Origin: a virus
DNA length: 37,186 nucleotides
IMG/VR virus record: IMGVR_UViG_3300044837_000270
Location: 1-37,186 of that record
Reading direction: 5' to 3' (one strand)
Shown here: positions 6,780-14,200 of the stretch, piece by piece
Layout: each line of letters starts with the position of its first letter
Numbering within the stretch: position 1 is the first letter of the stretch
Notes under the pieces: model-generated
Told to the model about the DNA's origin: nothing
Databases searched by the model: none
Seen by the model: the letters and a program-made list of their open reading frames with translations, nothing else
Position numbers and translations under genes: made by a program

Positions 6780-7024
6780 CTCGTCACCGCCTCGGAGGGC
6801 TCGGAGTAAAACCAGGCCACTTCACGGTCGAGTGCCTCGGCTAGCGCCATCAGATTTTCGGGGCGCGGCATCGACACGCCGCGCTCCCATCGGCTCACAG
6901 CCAGCGCGTCGACGCCATTTACCTTGGACGCGAGCTGGCGCTGGGTTAGTTCCTTGCCCGCTCGTGCGAGCTTGATGTTCCCGCCAACGATAGGCGCAAG
7001 GTCTTTAGCCACGGGACTAGTCAT
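6776..7024 (-). CDS. XRE-family Cro-like regulator, first gene of the early operon
   Basis: 82 aa from the ATG at 7024. A lambda-repressor-type HTH occupies about residues 15-70: IKLARAGKELTQRQLASKV with the T-Q-x-x-L-A helix 2, then LAVSRWERGVSMPRPENL as the recognition helix, then LMALAEALD. No dimerisation or protease domain follows, as expected for a Cro-type protein. A start 12 codons upstream is open but would lie across its own promoter. With the 7024 start the mRNA would be leaderless. Gene order (divergent from a larger XRE gene, head of the lytic operon) supports a Cro-like role by analogy. Confidence 0.8.
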   Translation of the reverse strand: MTSPVAKDLAPIVGGNIKLARAGKELTQRQLASKVNGVDALAVSRWERGVSMPRPENLMALAEALDREVAWFYSEPSEAVTR

Positions 7025-7053
7025 TTGCGATACCGTACTAAAGACTTTACGCC
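6993..7053. promoter_or_regulatory. 16-bp inverted repeat, candidate operators of the switch
   Basis: GGCGCAAGGTCTTTAG (6993-7008) and the reverse complement of 7038-7053 (GGCGTAAAGTCTTTAG) agree at 14 of 16 bases. A half-copy of the core, CTAAAGAC, recurs at 7079-7086, and a perfect GACTAGTC palindrome lies at 7015-7022. One arm fills the spacer of both promoters and the other lies inside the Cro-like coding start. This arrangement suits a repressor that loops or binds cooperatively. Confidence 0.55.
7025..7053 (+). promoter_or_regulatory. Rightward repressor promoter, face to face with the early promoter
   Basis: TTGCGA (7025-7030), 17 bp, TACGCC (7048-7053), then a 22-nt leader with AGAGG (7060-7064) before the ATG at 7076. 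The -35 of each promoter lies beyond the -10 of the other, so both cannot be occupied by polymerase at once. It matches consensus less well than the leftward promoter. Confidence 0.4.
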
Positions 7054-7060
7054 TAGTCAA
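7025..7060 (-). promoter_or_regulatory. Leftward early promoter, probably leaderless
   Basis: Read leftward, TTGACT (7060-7055), 17 bp, TACGGT (7037-7032), then 7 nt to the ATG at 7024. The -35 box is one base from consensus. Transcription would start at or within a base or two of the ATG, giving a leaderless message, which is common in actinobacteria. The 17-bp spacer is almost exactly one arm of the inverted repeat described separately. Confidence 0.6.
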
Positions 7061-7075
7061 GAGGCAATTAGGAAA

Positions 7076-7573
7076 ATGCTAAAGACAAAATCGTTAGACG
7101 CCCGTAGGTTCCAGCTCATGGCGGCCGAACACGTATTGCGGCGCGGGAAACGAGCGAAGAAACGCCGGGAGGAGCTGCAACTAACCCAGGAGGACGTAGC
7201 TGAGCGAATCCAGGAACTTCACGCCGAGCGCTTCCCAGACAAGGCGTCCGATAAGACGCGGGGGCAGATGATCTCCGATTACGAGCGCGGGATAAATGAC
7301 CCGCGCGGAGAGCGGCTGGAGCTCTGGGCTGCCGCCCTCGGTTGGATGACCGCTGATCTAGAAGCCGACTCTCCCCAGAAGAAGAACGGCGACCTCATGG
7401 ACGGGCTGAGCGAGGCGCAGGAGGGGGCGGAGCTGCCGCAACAAGTCGCAGATGCCCTCGATGCACATCGGGCTGAGGTGGGCGAGAAGCTAGACGCTCT
7501 GCATGGCGAGCTAGAAGCGATGAAGCGGCTTCTAACGTCATCGCGCCGTAAACGGAAAGGCACCGGCAGCTAG
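7076..7573 (+). CDS. XRE-family transcriptional repressor (CI-like)
   Basis: 165 aa from the ATG at 7076. The HTH region at about 25-95 reads KKRREELQLTQEDVAERIQ, then QMISDYERGINDPRGERLEL, then WAAALGW; the first loop is longer than usual (LHAERFPDKASDKTRG inserted). A helical C-terminal segment at 115-160 (VADALDAHRAEVGEKLDALH onward) is probably a dimerising coiled coil, ending in a basic tail RRKRKGTGS. There is no LexA/CI-like peptidase motif, so induction would not be by self-cleavage. It is the only rightward gene in the early region and diverges from the Cro-like gene. An upstream TTG in frame exists but would start inside the promoter. Confidence 0.75.
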   Translation: MLKTKSLDARRFQLMAAEHVLRRGKRAKKRREELQLTQEDVAERIQELHAERFPDKASDKTRGQMISDYERGINDPRGERLELWAAALGWMTADLEADSPQKKNGDLMDGLSEAQEGAELPQQVADALDAHRAEVGEKLDALHGELEAMKRLLTSSRRKRKGTGS

Positions 7574-7761
7574 CCGCTCGCCGCACTGCGACCAGTGCCT
7601 CCCCCAGGATTGCCGTTTCCTCATCGGTCACTCTCGCCCCTCCAGTTTTTGGTAAATCTCGATGCATTAGAAAAAGGGTTTTCAAGTGCGACCGTCCTCG
7701 CCGGAGGAATGGTTTCGGCCCAACTGAACGAAATGGTCTGGGGGTGCGAACCGGGCTAGAG
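7574..7761. other. Intergenic region between convergent genes
   Basis: A perfect 6-bp stem (GCACTG CGAC CAGTGC, 7583-7598) lies just after the repressor stop but has no U-run, so it is at best a weak terminator. An A/T-richer patch near 7660-7690 has no matching promoter pair. No gene could be supported here. Confidence 0.4.
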
Positions 7762-8349
7762 CTATGCAGCGGGGCGCTCGTGGAAAAGCGCGAGGTTCGA
7801 GACCGGTATCGGCTTCGAGTCGGGGTCATCGACCAGGCGCGCGGCGCTCTTGGCCTCGATCTCCATCACGCCGTCCTGCATCGCTGCATGGAGCGTGCCC
7901 AATTCTTCAAAGCCCTCTCCGTCGACCAGGAGCGGATTCAGCATCAGCCAGCGGTCGGGGCGGGAGTCGAAGGTGCCGGCGTCGAGTGCGGCCACAACTT
8001 CGGCGAACGCGAGCTGGAGGGTAAAGAGCGTCAGGGCGTCCCGCTGCTCATCCGACATTTCTTCCATCGCCTCCGCTGAGGCGTAGGGCTTTTTGACGGC
8101 CCGGTAGTAATGCGCCGTCGCGCCGCGGACCTGCTCGGTCCGCACCAGCTCGATAACGCCGAACTTCTTGAGCTGTTCCGTGTGATAAGCGACCTGGCGC
8201 AGCTTCTCCCCCGTTGCGTCGGCGATCTCCTTGGGTCCGGTTACCCGGCGGGTGTAGGCGACGTAGCACTTCACCCGCACCGGATGGGCCAGGAACGCGG
8301 GCAGGGTGTTCTCAAGTTTTGGTTCAGTCCCCTGCTTGGTCTTCGGCAT
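7762..8349 (-). CDS. ArsR-like winged-helix regulator
   Basis: 195 aa. The winged helix spans about residues 14-90: LAHPVRVKCYVAYTRRVTGP (helix 1), KEIADATGEKLRQVAYHTEQ (helices 2-3, with recognition helix RQVAYHTEQLKKFG) and a wing ELVRTEQVRGATAHYYRAV. The remaining 100 residues form a helical effector or dimer domain with no metal-binding Cys pair. The same HPxRV / YHxxxL / ELVxTxxxRGAxxHYYRA layout is common in Solirubrobacterales regulators. GAGGGGAG lies 6 nt before the ATG. A possible -10 (TACGAT, 8388-8383) lies upstream with no good -35. It looks host-derived and probably controls its divergent neighbour or itself. Confidence 0.8.
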   Translation of the reverse strand: MPKTKQGTEPKLENTLPAFLAHPVRVKCYVAYTRRVTGPKEIADATGEKLRQVAYHTEQLKKFGVIELVRTEQVRGATAHYYRAVKKPYASAEAMEEMSDEQRDALTLFTLQLAFAEVVAALDAGTFDSRPDRWLMLNPLLVDGEGFEELGTLHAAMQDGVMEIEAKSAARLVDDPDSKPIPVSNLALFHERPAA

Positions 8350-8417
8350 CGGCTGCTCCCCTCAAGAATCCTCGACAAATCCATCGTAATACACCGGTTG
8401 AGCATTTAGGCCGCGCG

Positions 8418-8430
8418 AGTTGCGGCAACT
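8418..8430. promoter_or_regulatory. Perfect palindrome, candidate operator
   Basis: AGTTGC G GCAACT: two perfect 6-bp arms about one base, between the divergent ArsR-like gene and the secreted-protein gene. Length and placement suit a dimeric winged-helix repressor. No binding data exist here. Confidence 0.4.
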
Positions 8431-8505
8431 GACCGAAGCAGTGGGATCTATTCGAGCGGTTCGCTGGGTCGCCCCATCATCCAATGCGAGAGGGGGTGAT
8501 GAGCC

Positions 8506-8565
8506 ATGACGATCCAGTCCAGCACTCGGGTGTTCCCATCCATCCAAGCGACCAAGCCAGCCTAG
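8506..8565 (+). CDS. Possible 19-aa leader peptide
   Basis: An ATG with a purine-rich site (GAGAGGGGGTGATGAG) just upstream opens a 19-codon frame (MTIQSSTRVFPSIQATKPA) that ends before the strong hairpin at 8574-8605. It could be an upstream peptide controlling the secreted-protein gene or a chance frame. Confidence 0.25.
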   Translation: MTIQSSTRVFPSIQATKPA

Positions 8566-8573
8566 GCCTGCAC

Positions 8574-8605
8574 GGCGCGCCGCTTCTCGCAGGGGGCGGC
8601 GCGCC
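8574..8605 (+). other. 10-bp GC hairpin in the leader of the secreted-protein gene
   Basis: GGCGCGCCGC and GCGGCGCGCC pair perfectly across a 12-nt loop. Outside it, CATCCATCCA (about 8537) could pair with TGGATGG (about 8623), giving a longer structured element. There is no U-run, so this is not a standard terminator. It lies 64 nt before the ATG at 8669. A regulatory RNA structure is possible. Confidence 0.45.
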
Positions 8606-8668
8606 GGGACTCTTGCGTTCCTGGATGGAGCGGATAGGGTCCCTGAGCAATCGAAGGAGGGGGAGATC

Positions 8669-9004
8669 ATGAGGATCAAGCTGCTCGCCTGCTCTACCGC
8701 AGTGTTCTTCGCGCTTACCACGTCCGCGAGCGCTGCCTATTTCATGAGCTACGGTCAAGCCAAGCACGCGACCAAGGAAACCGTCGAAACGGTCTGCTCA
8801 GAAGTAAGCAACTGCACCGGGTACGGCGTGGGCGGGTGTCGCCGCAACACGCAGAGCAACTTCTCCTGCGTCGGCGCTCTCTTTTACGAAGGTCTCTATC
8901 CGGGCGAAGAAGAAGAGTGCAACCGCGTCATTCGCTGGGGCGTCAATGGGCAAGGCTACATCGCGCTACGGGGTATTCAGCGAGCAGTCTGCTTCGCCGT
9001 CTAG
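8669..9004 (+). CDS. Secreted Cys-rich protein (host-type accessory gene)
   Basis: 111 aa with a clear start site (GAAGGAGGGGGAGATC before the ATG). Signal peptide: MRIK, hydrophobic core, cleavage predicted after SASA at about residue 22. The mature part has six Cys (43, 49, 57, 67, 84, 108), probably three disulfides, and opens AYFMSYGQAKHAT, then GYGVGGC, FSCVGALFY, CNRVIRWGVNGQGY. Small exported proteins with this AYxMSYGQA opening recur in Solirubrobacterales genomes; function is unknown. Its orientation is opposite to the flanking phage operons and it diverges from the ArsR-like regulator, which is the usual setting of a lysogenic-conversion gene. Confidence 0.8.
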   Translation: MRIKLLACSTAVFFALTTSASAAYFMSYGQAKHATKETVETVCSEVSNCTGYGVGGCRRNTQSNFSCVGALFYEGLYPGEEEECNRVIRWGVNGQGYIALRGIQRAVCFAV

Positions 9005-9009
9005 AACGC

Positions 9010-9043
9010 AAAAAGCCGCCGCCCCGATGAAGGGACGACGGCT
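9010..9043 (-). terminator. Intrinsic terminator of the leftward late operon
   Basis: Read leftward, a 12-bp stem (AGCCGTCGTCCC with GGGGCGGCGGCT, two G-U pairs, no mismatch) closes a 6-nt TTCATC loop and runs into TTTTTGC. It lies 30 bp past the last leftward late gene and just after the rightward secreted-protein gene. On the + strand the same stem has two mismatches and no U-run, so it acts mainly leftward. Confidence 0.85.
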
Positions 9044-9073
9044 CAGGGGCCCCACTTCCTTGCGGAAGCTATT

Positions 9074-9385
9074 TCAGGGCCAGTCGCGCTCAGCGACCCA
9101 TTCGCAGACCGCCTTGTCGCCGCGGCCCTTGACGTTGACCACCCAGCGGGAGCCGCCGGACGGGAGCATCGCTTCGCGCATCTGCCGGCGGTCTTCGCGG
9201 CGGAAGTTCACCCACAGGTCCTTGCAGGCCTTGACCTCGACCAGCCGCACTTCTCCCCCTGGATGGACTGCGAGGAGATCTCCCGGACCTTTCAGGTGCC
9301 GGCGAGAGGCGACGAGGAACCCGCGTTCAACGAGCCACGCCGTGACAGCTCTCTCCCCCGCCGAGCCTTTGGCGGACGTGTTCAA
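9074..9385 (-). CDS. Hjc-like / PD-(D/E)XK nuclease, last gene of the late operon
   Basis: 103 aa from a TTG at 9385 that overlaps the upstream TGA (TTGA). The pattern KGSAGERAVTAWLVERGFLV (active-site Glu), then LKGPGDLLAVHPGG (Asp), then VRLVEVKACKD (E-x-K) matches the minimal core of archaeal-type Holliday-junction resolvases and related VRR or restriction-endonuclease-like folds. A basic segment NFRREDRRQMREAM follows. As a phage late gene it may resolve branched DNA before packaging. The long open frame upstream of the TTG is out of frame with the real lysis genes and is rejected. Confidence 0.7.
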   Translation of the reverse strand: MNTSAKGSAGERAVTAWLVERGFLVASRRHLKGPGDLLAVHPGGEVRLVEVKACKDLWVNFRREDRRQMREAMLPSGGSRWVVNVKGRGDKAVCEWVAERDWP

Positions 9386-9453
9386 ATCCGGTTGAAGATC
9401 GCGACGGCTACGAGCACGATCAAGAGGATGATGAGAAGCCCGACCAGGGTCAC
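9382..9453 (-). CDS. Membrane micro-protein, 23 aa
   Basis: GTG start at 9453 overlapping the holin-like stop (GTGA), and TGA overlapping the nuclease TTG (TTGA). The product is almost all hydrophobic (VGLLIILLIVLVAVAIF) with a short polar end NRI: a single transmembrane helix. Its place beside the holin-like gene suggests a lysis accessory or antiholin role, which is inference. The coupling at both ends is the main reason to accept such a small gene. Confidence 0.6.
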   Translation of the reverse strand: MTLVGLLIILLIVLVAVAIFNRI

Positions 9454-9608
9454 TCGAACGTGAAGTAGCCGACCGTGGTGGTGACGGCGGTCGTGGCGGC
9501 GGCACAGATCGGGGCGAGATCGGGAATCGTCCCGGCGCCGGCGAGGACGGCGAGGGCGACAGAGATGACGGTCCCGACGATGGCGGGGACTTTGACCTTG
9601 GGGTGCAT
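9450..9608 (-). CDS. Small holin-like membrane protein, 52 aa
   Basis: ATG at 9608 with AAAGGAAG 5-7 nt upstream. It opens MHPKVKVPAIVG, has a hydrophobic helix (TVISVALAVLAGAGTI), a short polar turn with DLAP, a second hydrophobic stretch (AAATTAVTTTVGYF), and ends FTFE. The PKV opening, two weak transmembrane helices and the GYFxxE ending resemble the compact holin-like proteins of actinophages. The position next to the endolysin agrees. Confidence 0.65.
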   Translation of the reverse strand: MHPKVKVPAIVGTVISVALAVLAGAGTIPDLAPICAAATTAVTTTVGYFTFE

Positions 9609-9645
9609 GGAACTTCCTTTCGTTTGGGGGAGGAGGGACGGCGAG

Positions 9646-9747
9646 TTACGACGGCTCGCTCATCCCCTTGGCGATGTAGGCCATAAAGCCGATTGCGACG
9701 GCAACGCCGCCGATGACGATTCCGATGCCGAGTCCGACGAAGAACAT
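9646..9747 (-). CDS. Membrane micro-protein, 33 aa
   Basis: ATG at 9747, 2 nt after the endolysin stop, with TGGAG as a ribosome site inside the end of the endolysin gene. The product is one Gly/Val/Ile-rich transmembrane helix (FFVGLGIGIVIGGVAVAIGF) followed by AYIAKGMSEPS. A longer frame upstream lies under the endolysin and is rejected. It is probably part of the lysis cassette. Confidence 0.6.
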   Translation of the reverse strand: MFFVGLGIGIVIGGVAVAIGFMAYIAKGMSEPS

Positions 9748-9749
9748 CG

Positions 9750-10625
9750 TCAACTCCAGTCCGGCCGCGCGACGATGCCGTGGTCGAAGTCGGAGATCGG
9801 CCGTTCCTTGTCGGCGACCTCGCCGCCGTTGGTCTGGCTGCCATCGGCGGCCGAGGTGTTGCCCTCGCGGGTCTTCACCATCGTGTCGCCGGGCTTCATG
9901 GCCTCGCGGACCGTGACCACGTGCTCGCCGCCCCAGAGGCAGCCGACGTCGCCGGGCTGCGCGTGGTGGACGGAGACCGCGGTGAAGCCGTTGGCACCGG
10001 CCAGGGCGTCGGCGGTGATGTAGGGGGCAAAGCCCATCCGGATTCGGTTCGGGATCTTCGCGCCGCCCAGGTGGACGACTATCCAGCAGGCGCAGCACCC
10101 GCACCAGAAGACACCGTTCCCCTCGGAGTCGGGGACCGCGTAGCCGGTGAACTTCTCCATCTCGCCGACCTTCGAGCCGTAGTTGGAGCCGGACGGTTCC
10201 TCGTGGACGCCGACCAGGCCAGCCGACTTCTCGATCGCCTTCTCGCCGGCGGACTTCGAGTAGCGCTTGCGGAGCTTCTGGCGGTAGTCGTCGCGGCGCT
10301 GGGCCGCCTTGACCTCGACCTCGGAGCGCCGGCGCCCGCGGATCAGCTCCTGGGTGCTCTCGGTGAGGATGCCCCGCTTCAGCTTCTCCTGTGCCTCGCC
10401 GCAAACGCCGTGGCTGACGGCGATCTCGGTCGCGGCGTTGAAGGTCTGGCCGCCGAGCTGCCCGTCCTTCTGGATCTCCCGGTCGATCTTCAGGTAGGCG
10501 AACTTCTCGTTGATCTCGCCCTGGAGCGCCCGGACGTCGGCGCCGCGCTCGATCGGCGAGGCGAGGCGGAGCGGACGGTGGACGGACTTGTCGGGGTCGA
10601 CCTTGTTCGAGTGCGGGTGGCCCAT
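9750..10625 (-). CDS. Endolysin: peptidoglycan-binding domain plus CHAP-type amidase
   Basis: 291 aa; AAAGGAGG precedes the ATG at 10625. Residues 20-75 (SPIERGADVRALQGEIN, DGQLGGQTFNAATE) read as a PGB_1-type peptidoglycan-binding domain. Residues about 124-285 read as a CHAP/NlpC-like hydrolase: GVHEEPSGSNYG, then FWCGCCACW with probable nucleophile Cys175, GDVGCLWGGEHV with His235, and REGNTS with Asn256 as the third polar residue. It has no signal peptide, so it needs the holin to reach the wall. It cleaves peptide bonds in peptidoglycan to release progeny. Small membrane-protein genes follow directly. Confidence 0.85.
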   Translation of the reverse strand: MGHPHSNKVDPDKSVHRPLRLASPIERGADVRALQGEINEKFAYLKIDREIQKDGQLGGQTFNAATEIAVSHGVCGEAQEKLKRGILTESTQELIRGRRRSEVEVKAAQRRDDYRQKLRKRYSKSAGEKAIEKSAGLVGVHEEPSGSNYGSKVGEMEKFTGYAVPDSEGNGVFWCGCCACWIVVHLGGAKIPNRIRMGFAPYITADALAGANGFTAVSVHHAQPGDVGCLWGGEHVVTVREAMKPGDTMVKTREGNTSAADGSQTNGGEVADKERPISDFDHGIVARPDWS

Positions 10626-10663
10626 GCGGGCCTCCTTTCGATCGGGTGGTGTTTATGGCGGGG

Positions 10664-10969
10664 CTAGCAGGAGACGGCGTCTATGCGGGCAAGCGTCGGC
10701 CGGTAGAAGCTGCGTACCTGGGCCGCGGTGATGTCCTGGGTGACGCCTTCTCGGATCGAGACAAGGGAGCGGTGCTCGACGTGAGCGAGGAAGTCTCGGA
10801 GGATGTCGTTGTTGCGGCGGATCGCCTTGCAAGTTTCGGCGGCGTTGTTACGAACCACTTCGGAGCGCAGGAAGAGGGCAAGGCCCACGCCGGAGACCGC
10901 GATCACCACGGCGGCAACCAGAGCGAGGACCGCGCGCCTCATGCTCTTGACGCCCTTCTGCTCAGCCAT
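10664..10969 (-). CDS. Membrane-anchored lysis-associated protein (spanin- or holin-like)
   Basis: 101 aa; one transmembrane helix at about residues 13-34 (VLALVAAVVIAVSGVGLALF) followed by a periplasm-facing helical part with Cys47 and a C-terminal Cys101. The topology (short inside, helical outside) resembles i-spanin-like proteins, but similarity is only in layout. The start at 10969 overlaps the upstream gene by 8 bp; an inner ATG at 10942 with AGAAGGGCG upstream is about as likely. Confidence 0.6.
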   Translation of the reverse strand: MAEQKGVKSMRRAVLALVAAVVIAVSGVGLALFLRSEVVRNNAAETCKAIRRNNDILRDFLAHVEHRSLVSIREGVTQDITAAQVRSFYRPTLARIDAVSC

Positions 10970-11288
10970 GGGAGGTGATCAGAGTCACGAGTACTCCGCC
11001 CGCGGCGATGATCAGGCCGGCCCCGGTCCAGATCGTCCGTCGCCAGGTCGTGAACTGGCCGTCGATCTTTTCTTCGATCCGCTCAAAGCCTCGTTCCATC
11101 TTGCCCTCCAGTTGGGCGATGTCCTCTCGCATCTGCTCGCGGCCCTCTTTGAGCACGGCGATGTCGCTCTTGTTCCCGCCTACGTCGGTGGCGAGGCCGC
11201 CCACGGTCCTGTGCAGCCCGGAGATCCGCCGGTCGCTCTCTTTGCGAAGTTCCCGGAGTTCGATCGCAACGGCGCTCGCCTCCATCAA
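10962..11288 (-). CDS. XhlA-like coiled-coil membrane protein
   Basis: 108 aa. A long coiled coil (about residues 5-75: IELRELRKESDRRISGLHRT, KSDIAVLKEGREQMREDIAQ, LEGKMERGFERIEEKI) is followed by a single C-terminal transmembrane helix at about 85-105 (TIWTGAGLIIAAGGVLVTLI). This is the layout of hemolysin XhlA-type lysis accessory proteins. It begins inside the end of the giant virion gene (ATGA) and precedes the lysis genes. Confidence 0.65.
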   Translation of the reverse strand: MMEASAVAIELRELRKESDRRISGLHRTVGGLATDVGGNKSDIAVLKEGREQMREDIAQLEGKMERGFERIEEKIDGQFTTWRRTIWTGAGLIIAAGGVLVTLITSHG

Positions 11289-14200
11289 CCGCCGCCGTAC
11301 TGGCCCGGGCCGGAGCTGTATTGGCCGGCGCCTGCCGAGTATTGACCTGGTCCCGAGCTGTATTGCCCTGCCGCGCCGCCGTACTGGCCCTTGGGCTCCT
11401 TCTTTTCTTCGGCCGGGAGGACGATCTGGCCGGTGATGTATTTGAGGATCTCCGCGCCCTCCTTGCCGAGTTCGCCGGAGTCCTCGAAGTAGGGGGACTC
11501 GGCCTTTTTGACCACGTCCGCCCCGGCTTCTGCTTGTTCCCTCAGCCTGCGCAGACGTTTCGCTGCTTTCCAGTCGCCGTTGTAGGCGGCTTCCCAGACC
11601 TCCGGCGCGAGATTTGACTTGTATTCGTGACCCTTGCCGTACTTCTGGTCGAAGCTCTTGCTGAGATGTTCGGCCCCGGCGAAGTCCTCGCCGCTCTGAG
11701 GGATGAAGGGGAACAACATTGAGCGCTCGGTCTTGCTCTGGTCGAACTGCTCGAAGGCTTTGGAGGCGGCCGACTGCCCTTCATCCCCGATCTTGATCTT
11801 CGCCAGTCGCGGCGGAGCCGGAAGGTTGATTAGGGAGTTCAGTGCCGCCCACCCCTGCTGATCTGCCTTTTCGCCCGTAAAGGGTTCAATGCCCGTGATG
11901 CCCGTCACGGCGGCGCCAAGGAATGGGTTGGCCGAAGAGAGGATCTGCGCCGGATTCCCGGTGGCGACGGACTGCGTCAGGGAGGACTGGCCGGGGGAGA
12001 TTCGCGAGCCGCCGGGGAGCACGTTGTGGGTAGCAATCGCCTCGGCCTGTTCCTCGCTGGCCCCCCCCTTGATCGCCTGCTCATAGGCAGCCCTGTTGAA
12101 ATCGCCCGTGGCGTAGGAGGGGAAGGCGTAGGCGATTGGGTTCTGAAGTGGGCCGCCGACGAGTTTCTCAAGCTGATTCGCGTTCGCCTGCCCGAGGGTG
12201 TAGGCCAGAGTCGCGGTGATCGGGTGCGTGCGCGGGAAGGTCCAGAGGGTCCAGCGCAGCGAGTAGCGCAGGAACGGGTAGAAGATCGCCAGCGGGGCAA
12301 GCGAGCGCTCATAGCGCGTGAAGGCCGACCAGTTGCCCTGGATGTTGTCGACGTAGTCGGTGAGCTTCTGCAGCTCGACTTTGCCCTTCGGGTCTTTCGT
12401 CAGCCAGGTCCAGAGCTCGGCGCGAGATTTACCCCGGAAGTCGCGGGAGAGCTTTGCCTGCTTGTCGAACAGGCCCGTCAGCGAGGTGTGCCAGGAGCGG
12501 AAACGCTTGTCTGCCTCCGCCGCTGCGAGAAGAGTCCGGTACTCGTTCTGGCGCTTCACGTCGAAGACTCCGAGCGCCCGCAGTTTTGCGAAGCTGACCG
12601 CGCCCCGCGCTGCCTTGCCTCGCGTCAGCGCCTTCGCGCCCTTCTCCCACAGGGCTGGCGTGTAGGTCTCCTGCATGTCGAGCGGAGTCCTATTCGCCGC
12701 TGAGTTCAGAGGAGAGGCGCCAGCGGTCGCCTGGAGTGCAAGTGCCTCCTCCGGGTGCGTCTTCTTATAGCGCTGAATGTCGCGCTCGAGTGAAGCGAGC
12801 TTCACGGGGTTCAGGAGCGAGGGCTTGGCCATCAACAGCGGGATTCCCTCGGCTGGAATCTGGGCGATGGCCCAGGCCGGATTGGTACCGAGTAGTAGTC
12901 GCGATGCGGTACGGGAGAAGCGATTCGCCGTCTCGGTGATGACGTTGTGCTCCGGGGAGATCTGGGCCCTGGCCTCCCTGATCGCCTCGCGGGGCATCAG
13001 CACCCATGGTTCGGAGCCTTTGACTTTGCCGTTCTCGGCATCGTCCAGAAGCGCTACGAGGCGAGAGTCCTCGGTGAAGGGGTCCTTGATCGCGTTCTTC
13101 CACTCACGCAGCGGGAAGCGTGCCCAGGACTTCGGGTCGAACTGGCCGCCGTTCGGGTTGTCCTTGGTCCTCGAGGCGGTGATCGAGGTCCAGTCCTTTG
13201 ATCCCTGGCCGACGACTTTTTGTCTGCTGTCGATCGTGAACGGGGTCTTGAAGTGCTGGACCAAATCCCGTCCGAACTGCTTGCCCGCGGCGCGCATCCG
13301 CGGCGCGTGGACAGTCCCCCGCACCAGCCCTTCGAGGGAGCGATCGAGGTTGTCGGCCCTCGCCAGATTGCCCTCTCGCATGTGCTCGACCAGGCCAGCG
13401 GAGGTCGGGAAGCGGTTCTCCATCCCCGTGCCCCTACCGGCGGTGTTGGCCTCGTTGTGGGCAGTCCAGATGGCGGGCGCCATACCCTCCGCTTGGCGCG
13501 AAGCTTCAACCCGCTGCTTGTACTCGTTCAGCATCTGCGAGTCATAGGGACGGCGCACGCTGCGGTCGATCGCTTGGCCGGGACGGGTGTAGGGGTCGAG
13601 GGCCTTGAACAGCTCGCGGTTCTTGGTGAACTGTCCGCGCGCCTGTGCGTAGAGAGCTTTGCCTTCGGTCCGCAGCCGATCGCGCTGAGCGCCCTTCGCG
13701 ATCTTGGTCTGGTCGAGCTTGGCCCGCCCCTCGCGGCGGAGCTGCGTCACTCGTTTGTCGGCGACTGCTAGCTCGCCCCAGGCTGCCTCGCGAGTGGTCG
13801 CCGAGGAAAGCGCCTTCGCCTTCTCGGGAACCATGTGCTCGGGACGCGCGTGACCGAACACGTCACCCTGCTGCATCAGGCGGGCGCGCTCTCCCTTCCC
13901 GACCAGGGCAGCAGGAGCGGTTCGAGAAGCCTCCTCCACAGCCTGTAGCGCCTTCTGGAACGACTTGCTCTGGAAGATCTCAGAGTGGGAGTCGACGTAA
14001 TCCAGGGCCTTGGCAAGCTGGGCATCTCCGGGGCCTTTCTCGCGGACGAGATCCGCATGGCGTTTGTCTCTGATCCCGTACTCGGCGAGCGTCTGCAACG
14101 CGACCTCCGAGCCCTTTGGCGCCTTGGAGATTGCATCGGTGATCTGCTTCTCATGGTGGGCGCGAGCGACGTTGTGGGGATTGTCGGCGCGCTGCTTGAT

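Noticed and set aside
7395-7664. Leftward frame with a GTG and GAGGGG site opposite the repressor 3-prime end
   Set aside because: It lies almost wholly antisense to a well-supported XRE gene, and its sequence becomes Arg/Pro/Ala-rich as shadows do.
9046-9053. GGGGCCCC palindrome after the late terminator
   Set aside because: Too short and without a loop; it adds nothing to the strong hairpin next to it.
9646-10404. 252-codon leftward frame
   Set aside because: Only its last 33 codons are outside the endolysin; these form the membrane micro-protein, while the rest is Arg/Pro-rich shadow.
9780-10667. 295-codon rightward frame opposite the endolysin
   Set aside because: Leu/Ala/Gly/Asp-rich mirror of a high-GC gene with clear catalytic motifs on the other strand; no ribosome site or family.
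12026-12703. 225-codon rightward frame opposite the giant virion gene
   Set aside because: Composition of an antisense shadow; it has no start signal or coupling.
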